DNA of 64,000 nt from Gnetum montanum (GCA_015680685.1 MNCI01004792.1:336558-400557), one strand, 5' to 3'. Numbered from the stretch's first letter, positions 1-11,988 are shown. Notes: generated by a model from the sequence alone, not told the origin. Numbers and translations: made by a program.

Positions 1-199
1 TCATCTTATTTTTTGACATGTAATGTAAAGTGATATGGGAATATGAATATAATTGTGACATCTTTTTTCTGGATGTTGATGAAATATAATTTTTATTTGT
101 GTAAATTCATTTTATTTTGTGAAAATAACTTCATCTTACTTTCGAATTGAAAAATAATGATGAATGAACAAGGAATTAAGTAGAAAATAAAATAACAGT

Positions 200-530
200 A
201 GAAATTTATTAATGAAATGTTTGGTATACTATAACACCATTGGGTTATCTTCCTATGACACTTAGGACCTTAAAGGTAATCCAACATTATCACAATGCTT
301 AGGCCATCAAGCCAAAGAGGTACTTAGTCCTTTCTTATCACTTGCCAATCCAACTCTACAACTCCATGTTGTTTTGACCTCTACCCCAACATTAAATGTC
401 ATAGATCGAATCCTTTCCAAGGAGTACCATCAATAGTTGCAACGTCTCATAATGAGGCACCCCTCATTTCAAAGGCTAATTACATTATTAATAATACAAT
501 TCTACACTTAACAAGGAATGAGATGCTACA
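200..530 (-). repeat. E1 3' LTR end of a minus-strand gypsy element (partial)
   Basis: The sequence ends at 530 in ...GATGCTACA, so on the minus strand the LTR begins TGTAGCATC. It abuts a purine-rich tract at 535-544. The order LTR, PPT, then antisense pol to the right is what a minus-strand Ty3/gypsy element gives. The outer edge of the LTR is not clear and may lie before base 1, so the left coordinate is a guess. The text resembles the E4 LTR only loosely, which suggests a related but separate family. Confidence 0.5.
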
Positions 531-534
531 ATCT

Positions 535-544
535 AACCTCCTTA
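535..544 (-). other. E1 polypurine tract
   Basis: On the minus strand this reads TAAGGAGGTT and stands four bases before the LTR start. The same AAGGAGGTTAGA string stands before the 3' LTR of E4 (about 11989-12004), so E1 and E4 share their 3' priming region. A PPT primes plus-strand DNA synthesis in LTR retrotransposons. Confidence 0.6.
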
Positions 545-719
545 AGAATCCAGCTTATCCTCAAGTGCTTTTTCTATGTCCAACTATTCGTCAATTTTCT
601 TCTCATTATGATCCTCATTATCATATGTACAAAAAAAATATAAATTAATAATATAATTTATTACCTAATAATAAATATAATTTATTACTCAATATCATGA
701 TGATAAAAACATTAAGGGT

Positions 720-1760
720 AAGTGTTGAGAATGAACTCCTTATTTTTTCAAGTTGTTTGATCATAATCTAATCATTGGATGAGTACTTTGCTGATTGTTT
801 TATTACAAAGCCTCTTCATTTTATGATTCTTAATTGTAATTATTTTGGGCTTAAATTTGGTGTTAGATCTTATGGGTAAGGTATTCCAATCTAGCAAATA
901 AGACATATCATTTTTATGGAACTTATTTAATACTTACATGGAAAATAGGATGAATCCATAAGTTCATTGAGAGGCTTAGTTGATAGGCTACATCACTAAT
1001 TCTTTCTAAAATTGCAAAAGTTCCATAGAATCTTATGGCTAACTTAGTATATTTTCCTAACTTACAGATACTCCTATTAGGTTTTACTCCTATTTGTACT
1101 TGGTCTCCAATTTGGAATTCCTTCTTAAGATGATGTTAATCTGCATATCCCTTATACTTGTCCTAGGCCACTTGCAAATTTTTTTTGATTCTTATAAAGA
1201 TATTTTCGATAATTTTCTTTTCTTCTTCCTTTCACTCCACTCTTAAAGTTGGAACTACCTAGGTTAAGGATGTATGACAATTTCATCCATATACAACTTT
1301 AAATGGTATCCATTGTATGGATCCTTGGTAATTATTATTATAGGTTAATTCAACCAAACCCATGTTTTTGATATACCTCCAACATAGCTCTATATAATAT
1401 CTTCTAGTATTTGATTTATATGTTATGTTTGACTATCTGTCTTTGGGTGGTACAATGTGCTAGATTTTAATTGGGTCCCAAGGTTCTTGAAGAAGTTTTG
1501 CCAAAATCTAGAGATAAACTTAGGATCTCTATTAGAGGTGATCTATTTTGGACATCCATGTAATCAAAATACTTCTTGTATAAATTTTTTGAATTCTTCT
1601 TCATATATGCTTGTATATTTCAAAGCTATGAAGTAATCCATCTTCGATAGGTGCTCAACTAGCTCCAAGATTGAGTCATTTCCTTTCTTGGTTACTAGTA
1701 ATTGCATAATGAAATTGATGGTAACTGAAAAAGCACAAAAAATGTGTATTTTAACCTTCT
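720..1760 (-). pseudogene. E1 Ty3/gypsy integrase and C-terminal tail, decayed
   Basis: Read on the minus strand, 1720-1190 gives an integrase core: a MDYF-like start, then LHGCPK, SNRDPKF, SRFWQ and a YHPKTDSQT-like block (rve domain), followed by LTYNNNYQ. From about 1190 to 740 comes the usual C-terminal region: YAD, GDQV, GKYTKLAIRFYGTF, VAYQLSL and HPIFHVS. It ends in a chromodomain-like tail (KRLCNKTISKVLIQ). Several TAG/TAA codons interrupt it at Gln-like positions. Reverse transcriptase and RNase H are missing to the right, where the sequence changes character near 1790. The block is a relic without an open frame. Confidence 0.8.
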
Positions 1761-1789
1761 TCTAGGTCATGTAATATCCATCCCATAAA

Positions 1790-3880
1790 ACCCAAGGCTA
1801 AAATTTATTGTAAATGTAAAGATTGCAATTGAAGAGATGCAATTTCATGTACCTTAGCTTTTTTGGTTGAAAAATGCCTCATATGTGATCAAAGCCTCAT
1901 CCCCCAAGTGAAAAACATCATATAGTGCCTATATTTGGGATTGGGTGATGGTTAAAAAATGCCTTTTTGGATGCCAAAATGACATTTTTATGGCTTTTAT
2001 GGGGGGCATAACATTTTCCACGATGGAGAAACCTATTGGGGGGTGTGACCCATCTACACCTAACATGGGGAAAGGGGGTAAGATATCAATCATGTTTAGC
2101 ATGGAGATGGGATATAACCCTTACCCTTAGTATTGTCACTTCATACCCCCATAATTGCACCTTCCCCCTAGCATTGTTCTAGCATGGCCCAAGATTCTAG
2201 CATTACACCAACTCTAGCAAGGATCCTACATGTCAACATTGCTATTGGAAGGCTCATCATGGGTGGAATAACCAGCAAGAGTGAAATTCTTGTTTACTAT
2301 TTTTAGTAAATGGAATGATCATGGTGGTATAACACTTACCATACATAGTAATTCCACTGGATTTGAACATCCACCACACTTACATGTAGCTAGAATTGTG
2401 TCAACAATTAAGCAGAATTTGTAACAGTGATCAAGTAGAGTTTGCAATAGAAATCAAGTAGAATTTGTAGCCAAATTTGTGGTCAAAGCCCTATAAAACA
2501 CAAGAAACAAGACCATGCAAGGTTTCCATACCTTTTCATTTTTAGGAATTTTTTCATTTGAGGGCTTTAAGCACACACAGAGCTTCTTCAATCTCTAGTG
2601 TGAAACCCATATCGATTGTTATCCCTATTATTTTCCCTTTTGAGATTTGTGAGATTGTGGCATTAACACTAAGTACCTAGGAACCCAAACTTGTAGCATT
2701 GCTCACTTTTTAGTCCAAATCCTTCATACCTCTCATTCCCCCTGCATCAACAATGTAGCAAATCTAGTGCAATATCAACAAAGGTTCAAAAGCATCAGGA
2801 GTGGTAGAACCTTTGGATCATGGAGTTGATCGTAGTAGTTTCAATGGATTTTGAGCCCTAGCACAAGTGAACCCCCTCCTCTTCTCTCAGGTATAACTTT
2901 GTACACATTTCTAGACTATGTCTTTATTTCCTTAATAAATTTTATGGTTCCATTTGTGTGTAATTTAGATTTATTTATTTTATGTTTAGTGCACTTATCA
3001 TCATATCTGAATTTTGCATTTTTACTTTCGTTACCTTGTTTTATCCTTCTTAAGTCCTTGGATGATCTATTGAACTATCTAGGGCATATCAAATCCTATT
3101 TTTCACGAAGATCCTTGGTATCCAGGATAAAATCTATTTTGCTAAAAATTCTTGTCTCTCTAGTCCAAAGTTTGCATCCAAACCAATTTCTAGTGTGAAA
3201 ATGTTGCTTATTATTGTTGAAGCCTTGAAAAATTCATTTGTAGGTTTCATTTACATGTTTTACTACCAAAAAAAATGTTGCAATCCATCCCTCTCTACCA
3301 CAAAATCCCAACATGAGAGTTATAGGTAGTTGGACTTTTGAAATTTTCATAACTATTGTTGTGAATTCCATGACTAGCATTGGTTTTCTATTCCAACCTT
3401 TATTCCATTTGCTGCTAAAATTTTCTAGTGAAGGTAGAATTAGTGGTTACACCACCCAAATCCTCACTCCTTCCCTTTCTATGAAACGTTTTACAATAGA
3501 GGCAACATTGGCAGCTTGCTAAAGCCATTTCTAGTGGAAAGTGAAAATTTCTATTTCCTCTTTAGCCAAATTCTACTTTTCCAAAAGTACATCCCCATCA
3601 TCAATGCTAGATAAAAAGGTGTAAGATTTCCATGTTAGCCCCTTTGTTTTCCCTTTGCTACACCTAGCATTGGTGCAACTAGGAATACTAATGTGGTTGG
3701 GGTTTGACATCCACTGTTTTCCTTTTTTAGTAAAGGGGTATACCCCCTTTGATAACTATTAGCATATAACCTAGTTTCAACTATTTTTACCCTTTTTAGC
3801 TTTCCATAAATTCCATTAGCTATAATTTCCACTTTTATCCATCCATTTATAATTTGATTAAGCCTTTTTTAACACTTTAA
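1790..3880. other. Non-coding stretch, probably 5' LTR and leader of E2
   Basis: I find no protein frame of note here; the short ORFs at 1945, 2851 and 3313 look like chance. A TATA-like CTATAAAACA lies at 2491-2500, followed by a C/T-rich transcribed-looking leader, and E2 gag starts about 1.4 kb later. The motif CAAGTAGA(A/G)TTTG repeats near 2430-2465. This fits an LTR with its leader, but no second LTR copy was found to prove it. Confidence 0.3.
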
Positions 3881-3889
3881 CATTGTCTT

Positions 3890-6230
3890 TTAGCTAGTCG
3901 ATTGTCCTACCCTTCAACTTCATTGACAATAGGTCCAACCAACATGTTGTGAGGGTATATGACCCCAAACACCCTAATGTGATCAACTGTAGATAGTCTT
4001 TGAGGCTTATGGGGTAAAGTCCTAATTTCTCAATTATAAATGAGGATCATTATAACTTCATTTGTGCTAAGATTCATGCTTGCATGCTAATTCCTTACAT
4101 GAAAGCAAAGGCCAAGAGGTAATTTGAGCTCATACGATGTGATGGGAAGGAATGTATTCCTTCCACATATAACTAGATACCCCTGAATGAAGCTCATGCA
4201 TGCATCTTATCTCAATTAATTAAGATGGATGAAATAGATGAGAAGGCTACCTCAAATGAGCAACAAGAGAAGGAGGATGAGTTGAGGGCATAATCCCAAC
4301 ATGAAGACATACTAGGTGGGCTATTTCATTAATAGAAATTTAAGGCCATAGTGCCTACCTCCATCCCATTTTTCTCCTCCACAAAATAGATGCCACAATT
4401 CTCTACCCATCCTTAACTAACTATATTTGGGTCCATACCTATCATAGTCATACACCAAACATAATTGCTGTCACATTCCATCACGTTCCATTTCTCCCTA
4501 TCATTATCCATCTAGCCTTCATCTGTATGACCTTCATTAGTGGTTGTTACCACCACTAATTCCTTGATCATCCAAATGGGGCCCACCATAGGACCCCAAG
4601 TAACCTAGGGATTGCATATCCTTTTCATCCCATTTGTGTCCTAGATACCAATACAAACTTCATTTTCTTTGTTTGGCCCATCCACTACCATGATGATGCA
4701 ACCTCTTCCTTTAGTGATACAATTGATAGCAAGGCCATAGGCCTCCCATGAAATACCACATCCCTTTGTACAAATGCCACAACCAATAGATGCACCCCAA
4801 GGCTTGGATCAAGCATTCCAAATGATTCAGGACCTGATGGAAAAGTTGAAGAGGCTCAAAGGCTCTACATTTCAAATCATTAAAGTCATGGAATTCTACT
4901 AGGATGATCTCATTAGTCATGTGGTCCCATATTTAATGCTTCCTCTTGGTGTTCCCATCCCTTACTTTTCAAAGTACAATAGCGAAGGTGATCCCAATGC
5001 TCACCTAATAACCTTCAATTTGGAGTGCTTGTTGTTACAAGCCTAGCTGCATATGATCATGAGAATATTTCCTATGTCCCTTATAGGAAAAGTGTTGACT
5101 AGTAGAGTGCCCTACAAAGAGGATCTATATCATTTCTTGAAGACTTGATTGCAAAATTTGTTAACTACTTTAAGTACAACTTGAAGCCCAACACCATCCT
5201 TGAATAGTTGATGAAGGTCAAGTAAGCACCTGCTGAACTAGTGAAAAAATTCATCCAAAGATGGAATTGTTTGCTTAATGAGATATTGGAACCTATATCC
5301 AAAACCCACCTTTTGACTATATTAAATGGAGTGATTAATGATTTCATGAAGTCCAAGCTGTACTACCTTGACACATAGTCACTCACTTAGGCATTCTCCT
5401 AGATCAAGAACATAGAGGATGCTACAAAGGCTAGTCATGGTCTTTCCTATGCGGCATATAAGAACTACCACACACAAAGGAAGAGGAAAAGATGTAAGAA
5501 AAACAATGTGTCTGTAGCTATAGTAGCCAAAGAAACCAAGACAACTAACTAGGGGCCAAGAGCCAATCCACCCAAGGTCCCTATTAAGAACAAAAATAAC
5601 TATCCCTCAAGATCTGAGGCCAAAACATCAACTATCTCTAAATCTAACTTTGAGTAGAATGAAAAGACTAAATACACTAGGCTACATTTGAAGCCATTTA
5701 AACTCTTAGATCATTTATTGAAGAGTGAAAGGATCAAATATAAGTAGATGATTGAAGCTACTTGTACAAAGCATGAAAGGCTATGTGAGATAGCCAAGGA
5801 GCCCGCTCAAGCAACAAAATATGATCCTAAGGTATTTAAGTATTTCAAGCTTAACTACTTTTTCTACTATCATCAATTTCTTAGTCACAAAATTAACTAC
5901 TACCTTGCATTAAAGAATGACCTACAAAGGATGATAGATAGACGTGAGTTGACTTTAGATGCTTCTAACCCTATCCAACCTCAAAACTAGTCAATGCATG
6001 TGTATAAGGACCTACTGAATGTCAACAATAGCCCATACATAATATTTATGCTCAATGTTGATGAAAATTGAAGGCCTACGAGAGAACCATTCGTAATTTA
6101 GGTATCCTTTTGCAACAAAAAGGGCTCTTCAACTTGCACTAGCTCAAGACCTCCTTTTGTTGTAAGCGTACCATTGCCAAAACCCTCCAATGAGCCCTTT
6201 GTCATCAAGGTACCCTAGCTAGCCCCAACC
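3890..6230 (+). pseudogene. E2 Tat-type gag, decayed
   Basis: Gag builds the virus-like particle that packages element RNA in the cytoplasm. The plus-strand frames match the E7 gag along their length: an N-terminal block (EDHYNFICAKI against TEDYDFIYTKI in E7), a proline-rich middle, LDQAFQMIQDLMEKLKRLK at about 4800, PYFSKYNSEGDPNAHL at about 4955, and a zinc-knuckle-like YYHQFLSHKINYYLALK at about 5860-5915. Many TAG/TAA codons and a few frame changes break it. The longest open piece is 5748-5990. No protease follows; the next frame is a coiled coil. Confidence 0.75.
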
Positions 6231-6269
6231 TAATCAACCCCTAGAACTACAGAACAACTCCTTGTCATT

Positions 6270-7672
6270 TGCAGGCATGGTCAATGGAAAATTGAACACA
6301 ACCTAGCACAAAAAGTTGTTAGAATGACTAGTAGGAACCAGAAAATTGACTTTGGACATCTTTAATCTTTCAGAGAACATCATTGCAACCCAGTCAAAAT
6401 TGCTGAATGTAAGAGGTAGATGCATTATTTTGAAGGGGCAACTAAAAATGGCTCAAGAGAAAAATCAACGCTTGGTCACAAAGGTTGTTGAACTTCATGC
6501 CCAGCTTGCAAATTAGACAATCCTCAACCTAGTAGTGACAAGAGATGAAGTTATCAAACAACTTCAAGAATAATTTTAAAAGGTTGAGGAGGAGGCAATG
6601 ATGGTCATCTTTAAATAGTCCAAAGTAGAAGCTGAAACATACTCAATCCAAAAGTACTTGAACCAAATGCACTAGGAAAATGAAGCATTGATCACATAGA
6701 ATCCTCATCTACAAAATGTTTATGGTTAGAAGGATAAAATGCAAGAATTTATTCATCAATAGCAGGAGTAGCTTGCTAGGGTAAACACTGAACTACAAAA
6801 ATTGGCCATAGAAAACTACAATCTATCAATCGAGGAGGTATGCACCTTGCATCAAAAGTCTACCATCGAGATCATTGCCTAGAAGAACTAAGTCCTAAAA
6901 TTTGAGAAAGTGAAAAATCATTATAGGGATTAGGTTATCTTGCAGAAATAAGTTAATGAGAAACATATATAGATGGAAAATGAAAAATTGAATGAAGCCC
7001 TCCAGCAACTCCAACAAGAAAGAGAAGTGTGGAAACCCATTGTTGATAGGATCAATGCCTACAACAAAGTGAAGATCTACTTAAAAGAGTTTTAGATCAA
7101 GGAAATGATAGAGTATATGGAGTTGAATAGTCTCTCTTATGCAAACTTGATAATGATGACTGCTGGATGGCCATAGTAAGAGTTAGAAAATAAGTGGCTA
7201 GCTCATATCTACTATACGAGGCTAAGTTCAAACACCACAAGGACACTGAGCAAAATCTTGAGATTGCCAATGATATACCTAAAGTTCTCAAAGGATGATT
7301 TAGATATCAATGATCTATCATTGAGAACCTAGCCAAATAGATGGATGAATACCAGGAGCTGAAAGACACAGTCAATGCATTTGACATTGAATGCAAATAG
7401 TACACTGCCTAGTTTTTCAATGTAAAGGAGTTGTTTCTAGCAACCTCATGTCATTGGGATGTGCCCTTTTCAACCCACATTGTAGAAGCTACGTGGAAGA
7501 TGCATCATCCTAGAAGTAAGGAGGAGAAAATGAAAGCACTACTAGATGCTTTCCACCTCCCACTTGAAGTAGCAGTAGCAATAGGATAGCCACAACCACC
7601 TCAACCACTTGTGCATGAAGCCAATGAAGGTCCCTTGGAGCCTTAGGAACAAACACAACCTAGGATCATCTG
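6270..7672 (+). pseudogene. E2 long coiled-coil protein, decayed
   Basis: A nearly continuous plus-strand frame of about 460 codons runs from a MVNGKL-like start to QPQPPQPLVHE and a stop near 7672. Its interior TAG/TAA codons sit where Gln would fit, and there is one apparent frame change near 7300. From about 6380 to 7080 it is rich in Glu, Lys, Gln, Leu and Asn with heptad-like spacing, as in a long coiled coil (VEEEAMMVIFK, KLNEALQQLQQEREVW). The C-terminal part has a compact block ending MHHPRSKEEKMKALLDAFHLP. I do not recognise the family. It takes the place of pol after gag, so E2 is probably non-autonomous. Confidence 0.55.
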
Positions 7673-7919
7673 ATCTTCTCCAACAAGCTTCACATCATCA
7701 AGGAACATGTTGTCCAAGTTTTGACGAGTTATGTCATGTTGTTTAATTTTGTGTCCTAAACACCACTATTTTTTTGTAATGTGTTGATTTGTACACTTGG
7801 GCACTCCATTTTTTGTCAAGTTAGTTTTTTTTGTTTGAAGAAAAGTTAGTCAATAATCCCATACCTTTCCAATTTTGTAAAATAACTTGAGGATGAGTTT
7901 TCATTTAGTTGTGGGATTA

Positions 7920-8125
7920 TGATGAGTCATGTTTTGTTAGTTTTGTCAATGAGACCTCGTCAATGTAGCCTTGTCATCTGAGCTTCATTGATGAGGCCTA
8001 GTTGACACATCATATCATGCATTGATGTGGCCCAATCGATGTAGTGCCTGTAGTTGGCTATAAACACACACATGAATGCTTTGTGATTCATATGGTTGGG
8101 TGTAGCAGTACCTCACTACTCATCA
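7920..8125 (+). repeat. Candidate short LTR of E2 (206 bp)
   Basis: The segment starts TGATGAGTCATG and ends CACTACTCATCA, so its ends are inverted repeats (TGATGAGT/ACTCATCA) with TG...CA termini. A purine-rich TTGTGGGATTA stands just before it and a TATA-like GGCTATAAACAC lies inside near 8058. This is where the 3' LTR of E2 should be, but I could not find the partner copy upstream, so it may be coincidence. Confidence 0.35.
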
Positions 8126-8750
8126 ATAATTGAATGATTAGATTTATTGTAATTATTATTTAATATTATCTCTAGTTTAGGGAGGAGAATGTGGATTGGT
8201 GTTTTTTTATAGATAATTTAGAATCTTAATATTCTCATTCCTTATTGATATTTTATGTTGACCTATTTCTCCTTTATTAAGTTTAAGCTCTTTCTAATGT
8301 GTTATCGCAATCCCTCCACTTTCACAATGATTTAAACTAAATCCTTTTTCTATTATCCATGTTTTTCTCTTAGTCATGTGTGTATGATTCCCTTAATTGT
8401 GAAATCCCAATTGTATCTTTATATCAATTTAATTCCCACACAAATACTATCATTTGATTATCCTTGTTCCTTATTTGTTATTCTTTCCATGTTGTTAGAT
8501 TCCTTATATATAGTTTCCTTAATGTTTTCCATTGATTTGGTTTCTTTCTTGATGAATCTCACTTTTTCATAGCTTTGTCTAGACATCTTTGGTATTATAG
8601 AGACATCTTCCCTACAATCTAAGTCTCCTAGGAAGGCATCTTTACCCTACAATGGACATCTCCTTTTTAGACTATATGTCTTTCCCTAGCCTATAGAAGT
8701 CTTCTCTTTAGTGTAGATGTCTCTCCCAACCCATAGATGTTTGATCCAAA
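8126..8750. other. AT-rich interval without a recognisable gene
   Basis: No coding signal is visible. From about 8585 to 8745 a loose repeat of about 20-25 bases built on (A/T)GACATCT or ATGTCT recurs, ahead of the regular tandem array in the E3 LTR. It may be the outer, diverged part of that LTR: the 3' copy is 2416 bp, so the 5' copy could start near 8440. Confidence 0.3.
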
Positions 8751-8990
8751 TCTTCATGAAATATCACCATAGTCTTTATGACATCTTGTTAGAGTCTTCA
8801 TGATCTCCTTAGTGTCTTCATAACATCTCCTCGGATTCCTCGTGACATCTCATGAAAGTCTTCATGATATTTTCTCATAGTCTTTGTGACATATCTTTAG
8901 AGTCCTTATAACATCTCATCAAAGTGTTCATGATATTTTTTCAAGGTCTTCATGACATCTCATTAAATTCTTTATGAAATCTCTTAGTAA
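8750..8990 (+). repeat. 22-bp tandem array in the E3 5' LTR
   Basis: About eleven imperfect copies of a unit like TCTTCATGACATCTCATCAAAG stand in a row. The 3' LTR has the same array with about six copies at 20935-21060. The array was therefore in the parent LTR and has since changed length in one or both copies. Confidence 0.7.
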
Positions 8991-9416
8991 ACAACTTCCT
9001 CCTAATGTATAAGTCACCCTTGCAATCCCAGCACTTTAAAAAATGTATTCCCATAAGTTTTATTTTCCATATCAGTTTGATGTTTAGTTTTCTTGGTTTC
9101 TAATCCTCTTAAACTATTTTCAAAATCCACTATTTATATTTAAAATTTTGTATTCTCTTTTTTGATGTCAAGTATTGAAAACGTTTCTTACATATGTATG
9201 TATTACTTGGTTTTAACATTGGTTGGTTTTTGGCTTTTCCTATGAGATATGTTTCTTCTCATACTATTGGAACTCTAGCCAACTTATTAAGACTTATCCA
9301 TATTTTTTAAAAATTTATATTATATCCCCTAGATTATTTAATTCCATTAAATATTTAAAATTATTTGGTTTTACTATTTTCTCCATCTGCACACACCCCC
9401 CCCCACCCAGAGCGCG

Positions 9417-9678
9417 NNNNNNNNNNNNNNNNNNNNNNNNNNNNNNNNNNNNNNNNNNNNNNNNNNNNNNNNNNNNNNNNNNNNNNNNNNNNNNNNNNNN
9501 NNNNNNNNNNNNNNNNNNNNNNNNNNNNNNNNNNNNNNNNNNNNNNNNNNNNNNNNNNNNNNNNNNNNNNNNNNNNNNNNNNNNNNNNNNNNNNNNNNNN
9601 NNNNNNNNNNNNNNNNNNNNNNNNNNNNNNNNNNNNNNNNNNNNNNNNNNNNNNNNNNNNNNNNNNNNNNNNNNNNNN
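9417..9678. other. Assembly gap (N run)
   Basis: 262 unknown bases lie inside the E3 5' LTR. The left flank ends in a run of ten C and AGAGCGCG that has no counterpart in the 3' LTR. The right flank resumes close to where the homologous text would continue. The true missing length is probably small. Confidence 0.95.
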
Positions 9679-10858
9679 CCCCTTGTTCTTACCATGATTA
9701 TATGTTTGTTGGGTGATTGGATGTTGAAGCTAGCATCAAGTTTGTATGGCTAGTTGGAGATGGGAATCCTATAGATGTTTATGAATTTTAATTCCACAAC
9801 TATGCATTAATGTGGCTTTCATTACATGCCTCATCCTACATGAGAGGCTAATTCAATGTCTCATTGATCTTCATTGTTTAATGCCTACAAAACATTAGAG
9901 GTGAGTCTTGGAGATGCTTGTAATACTAATATATGTTTGGTATGATGAGGTGAGTCTTGGTCGATGTCTATAATTATGAGAATAAGTCAATATACATGGT
10001 AAATTTTTTATTTGGTTTGAAATTTGGTAATTGGAGTCAATTTAGTATACATGAAAGTAATTGATACACATATGATACTAAGTGCAGTTTGTGCTAACAT
10101 CCTTATTTATGATGATGGTTGAAGTTTAAAAAACATGATATTAGTCATGGTTGATGGTTGGATGTTTGATTGTATATTTTTTTAATTATTTATATGATCT
10201 TGAGCTAACATGTTTTGTAGAATAGCCATGCTCCATCTAACTTCCATGAGATTTGCCCATTTGGTTAAAGTTGATGCAAAGGTTCCTTACTCAATTTTAA
10301 AATAATATATATTTTTTGGTATAAGTTGATTAGATTGCATAGAGACTATAGATCGTGGATGATTTTCTAATTTTGTTATAGTGTGATTTATAATATTATA
10401 TTTTTAGATTTGAACATTGCCTATTTATGTATTAGACATTTTAGCATTGTGTTAGACTTTATTTTGTTTTTCTAACTATTGGTTTTTTGGAGTTTGTATG
10501 GGCTATACCTTTGATATTATGCTAATCATATATTTATGGAGATTTAAATTTATAGTTTATTTAATTTTATTTTTATTTGCATAATTTTTGGTAGATTTTT
10601 TACTTTATTTTCTATCTAGTTCCATTAAGTTTATAACATATATGTTTAAAAGAACTTTCTAATTATGTATTTTTTTTCTTTCATTATTTAGTTTTATCTC
10701 TTCCCCTAGGACATGACTTCACACTAGGTTCCTTGTGCTTACTGTTATTATGTATATCATTTTTTATCTTACTTCTTACCATGATGAATCTTTCATTAAG
10801 GGTTTTACCCAATATAATGCTCTCTAATCTGCAACTTACAAAGGAAGGTATTACAAGC

Positions 10859-10870
10859 TAATATTAGAGT
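10859..10870 (+). other. E3 primer-binding site (initiator-Met tRNA type, decayed)
   Basis: TAATATTAGAGT stands three bases after the LTR end. It differs from the usual plant Met-tRNA site TGGTATCAGAGC only by G-to-A and C-to-T changes. This is where minus-strand DNA synthesis starts, and it fixes the plus orientation of E3. Confidence 0.65.
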
Positions 10871-10911
10871 ATAATTTTTACTGATTTTCTCATTACATTT
10901 CTATGTCTAAA

Positions 10912-11412
10912 GATGGCAACTGCTAGAATTCAATGATAGAAGGATGAATGTTAGGCCTAGAAACCCAACAAAAATACCTAACCCCATTCTTGATTGAACA
11001 AAGAATTTGTTGATAGATTTCCAAGAAGAACCTATCACTCTAGCTCCTACTCCTACATACAAGATGAGGAGATTAGAAAAATAGATATCAACTATTATCT
11101 TTTTAGGTTTCTTTGTTAGCATAAGGAGAAGAACTCAAGTTCATCATCGATGCAAGATGCTTTAATGGATGCTCATAATTATAGACAATTAATGCAAAAA
11201 GGAACTCATGAAGTAGTTTCATAAGCTATGACCTTCTACCTTCTAAGGTGAGAAGGATACTACCATTGCCACTATCTAGCTTGAGAAGGTTCTTAATATC
11301 TTCAAGATACTAGGTTTTATTTCTACATAGCAAACTCAATTAGCAACTCACCAGTTTTATGGGTCTACTAGATGCTTGTATACTACTTAAAAGAAGACTC
11401 ATCATGAGGAAG
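10912..11412 (+). pseudogene. E3 gag, N-terminal part (split by E4)
   Basis: A plus-strand frame begins ATGGCAACTGCTAGA and has frequent TAG/TAA codons at Gln-like places. It includes a Ser-rich block (SSSSSMQDALMDAHN) typical of gypsy gag N-termini. E4 inserts at 11417/11418 and duplicates AGTAT; the frame resumes at 17176. The link to gag rests mainly on position between PBS and pol. Confidence 0.6.
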
Positions 11413-11417
11413 AGTAT
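11413..11417. other. Target-site duplication AGTAT, left copy of E4
   Basis: AGTAT directly precedes the TGTGACATCCC terminus. The identical AGTAT follows the other terminus at 17176-17180. Five-base duplications are normal for LTR retrotransposon insertion and prove that 11418-17175 entered as one unit. Confidence 0.9.
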
Positions 11418-11988
11418 TGTGACATCCCATCTCCAAATGTTGTGGCAAACAAGAAATATACAATATATTAGACATTATGCATATGAAGAAAATATACCAA
11501 ATGCAAAATATATGTGATATTTGACATTATTTATAAACGAAATAATAGGAAGAATGTAGAAAGAGAAAAAAGGATGATTTATTGATATGAAAAAGTGTAT
11601 CTAGATCATGCTCTGAGGGTGTTCCTTGGGGTTTTCCTCCTTTGACATCTATCCCTTAAAGACAATCCATTATTGCCACCATAGTTAGGCCTATAACCCA
11701 GCTAGAAGGGATGTCCAATCCATTTCTTGTCCCACTACCTAGCTTCTTGTGACTTGCCTATACTAGCTTTGCCACTCTATGCTAACACAACCTCTAACCA
11801 TAGGTATAAATTCCTTAGGTCAAATCCCCAAAGGTTACCTTAAGACACATGGCTATTTTTACAATGCACCCTTTCAAGTCTTAATCACAACTACCCTTTC
11901 AAGTCTTGTTAAGATTACAATAACACTTATTATGAAAATACACCATCTTAATTAGGTAGCAGCATCATTTGGAAATGGGGATGTGATG
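11418..11988 (-). repeat. E4 3' LTR
   Basis: This copy aligns along its whole length with 16601-17175; for example CATTATG(C/T)(A/G)TATGAAGAAAAT, GGTGTTCCTTGGG and TTAGGCCTATAACC occur in both. The inner end reads GGGGATGTGATG, where the other copy has GGGGATGTGACA, so the terminal CA has decayed. Confidence 0.85.

Larger units (their letters stand above)
8750..10855 (+). repeat. E3 5' LTR (left end uncertain, contains a gap)
   Basis: This segment matches 20890-22667 in order and spacing: the CTTCATGACATCTC tandem array, TAAGTC..CC, the GGTTTTTGGCTTTTCCTAT block, the ATGCCTACAAAACATTAGAG block, and the final CTCTCTAA...AAGGAAGGTATTACA. Its 3' edge at 10855 is firm because a primer-binding site follows within four bases. 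Homology fades left of about 8760. The two LTRs have diverged strongly, so E3 is an old insertion. Confidence 0.75.

Noticed and set aside
5165-5356. Minus-strand ORFs inside E2 (4711-5356, 7097-7291)
   Set aside because: They lie opposite the gag and coiled-coil frames and have no recognisable blocks.
9223-9753. Long ORFs across 9223-9753 and 28506-29316
   Set aside because: Most of their length is the N runs; they are artefacts of translating unknown bases.
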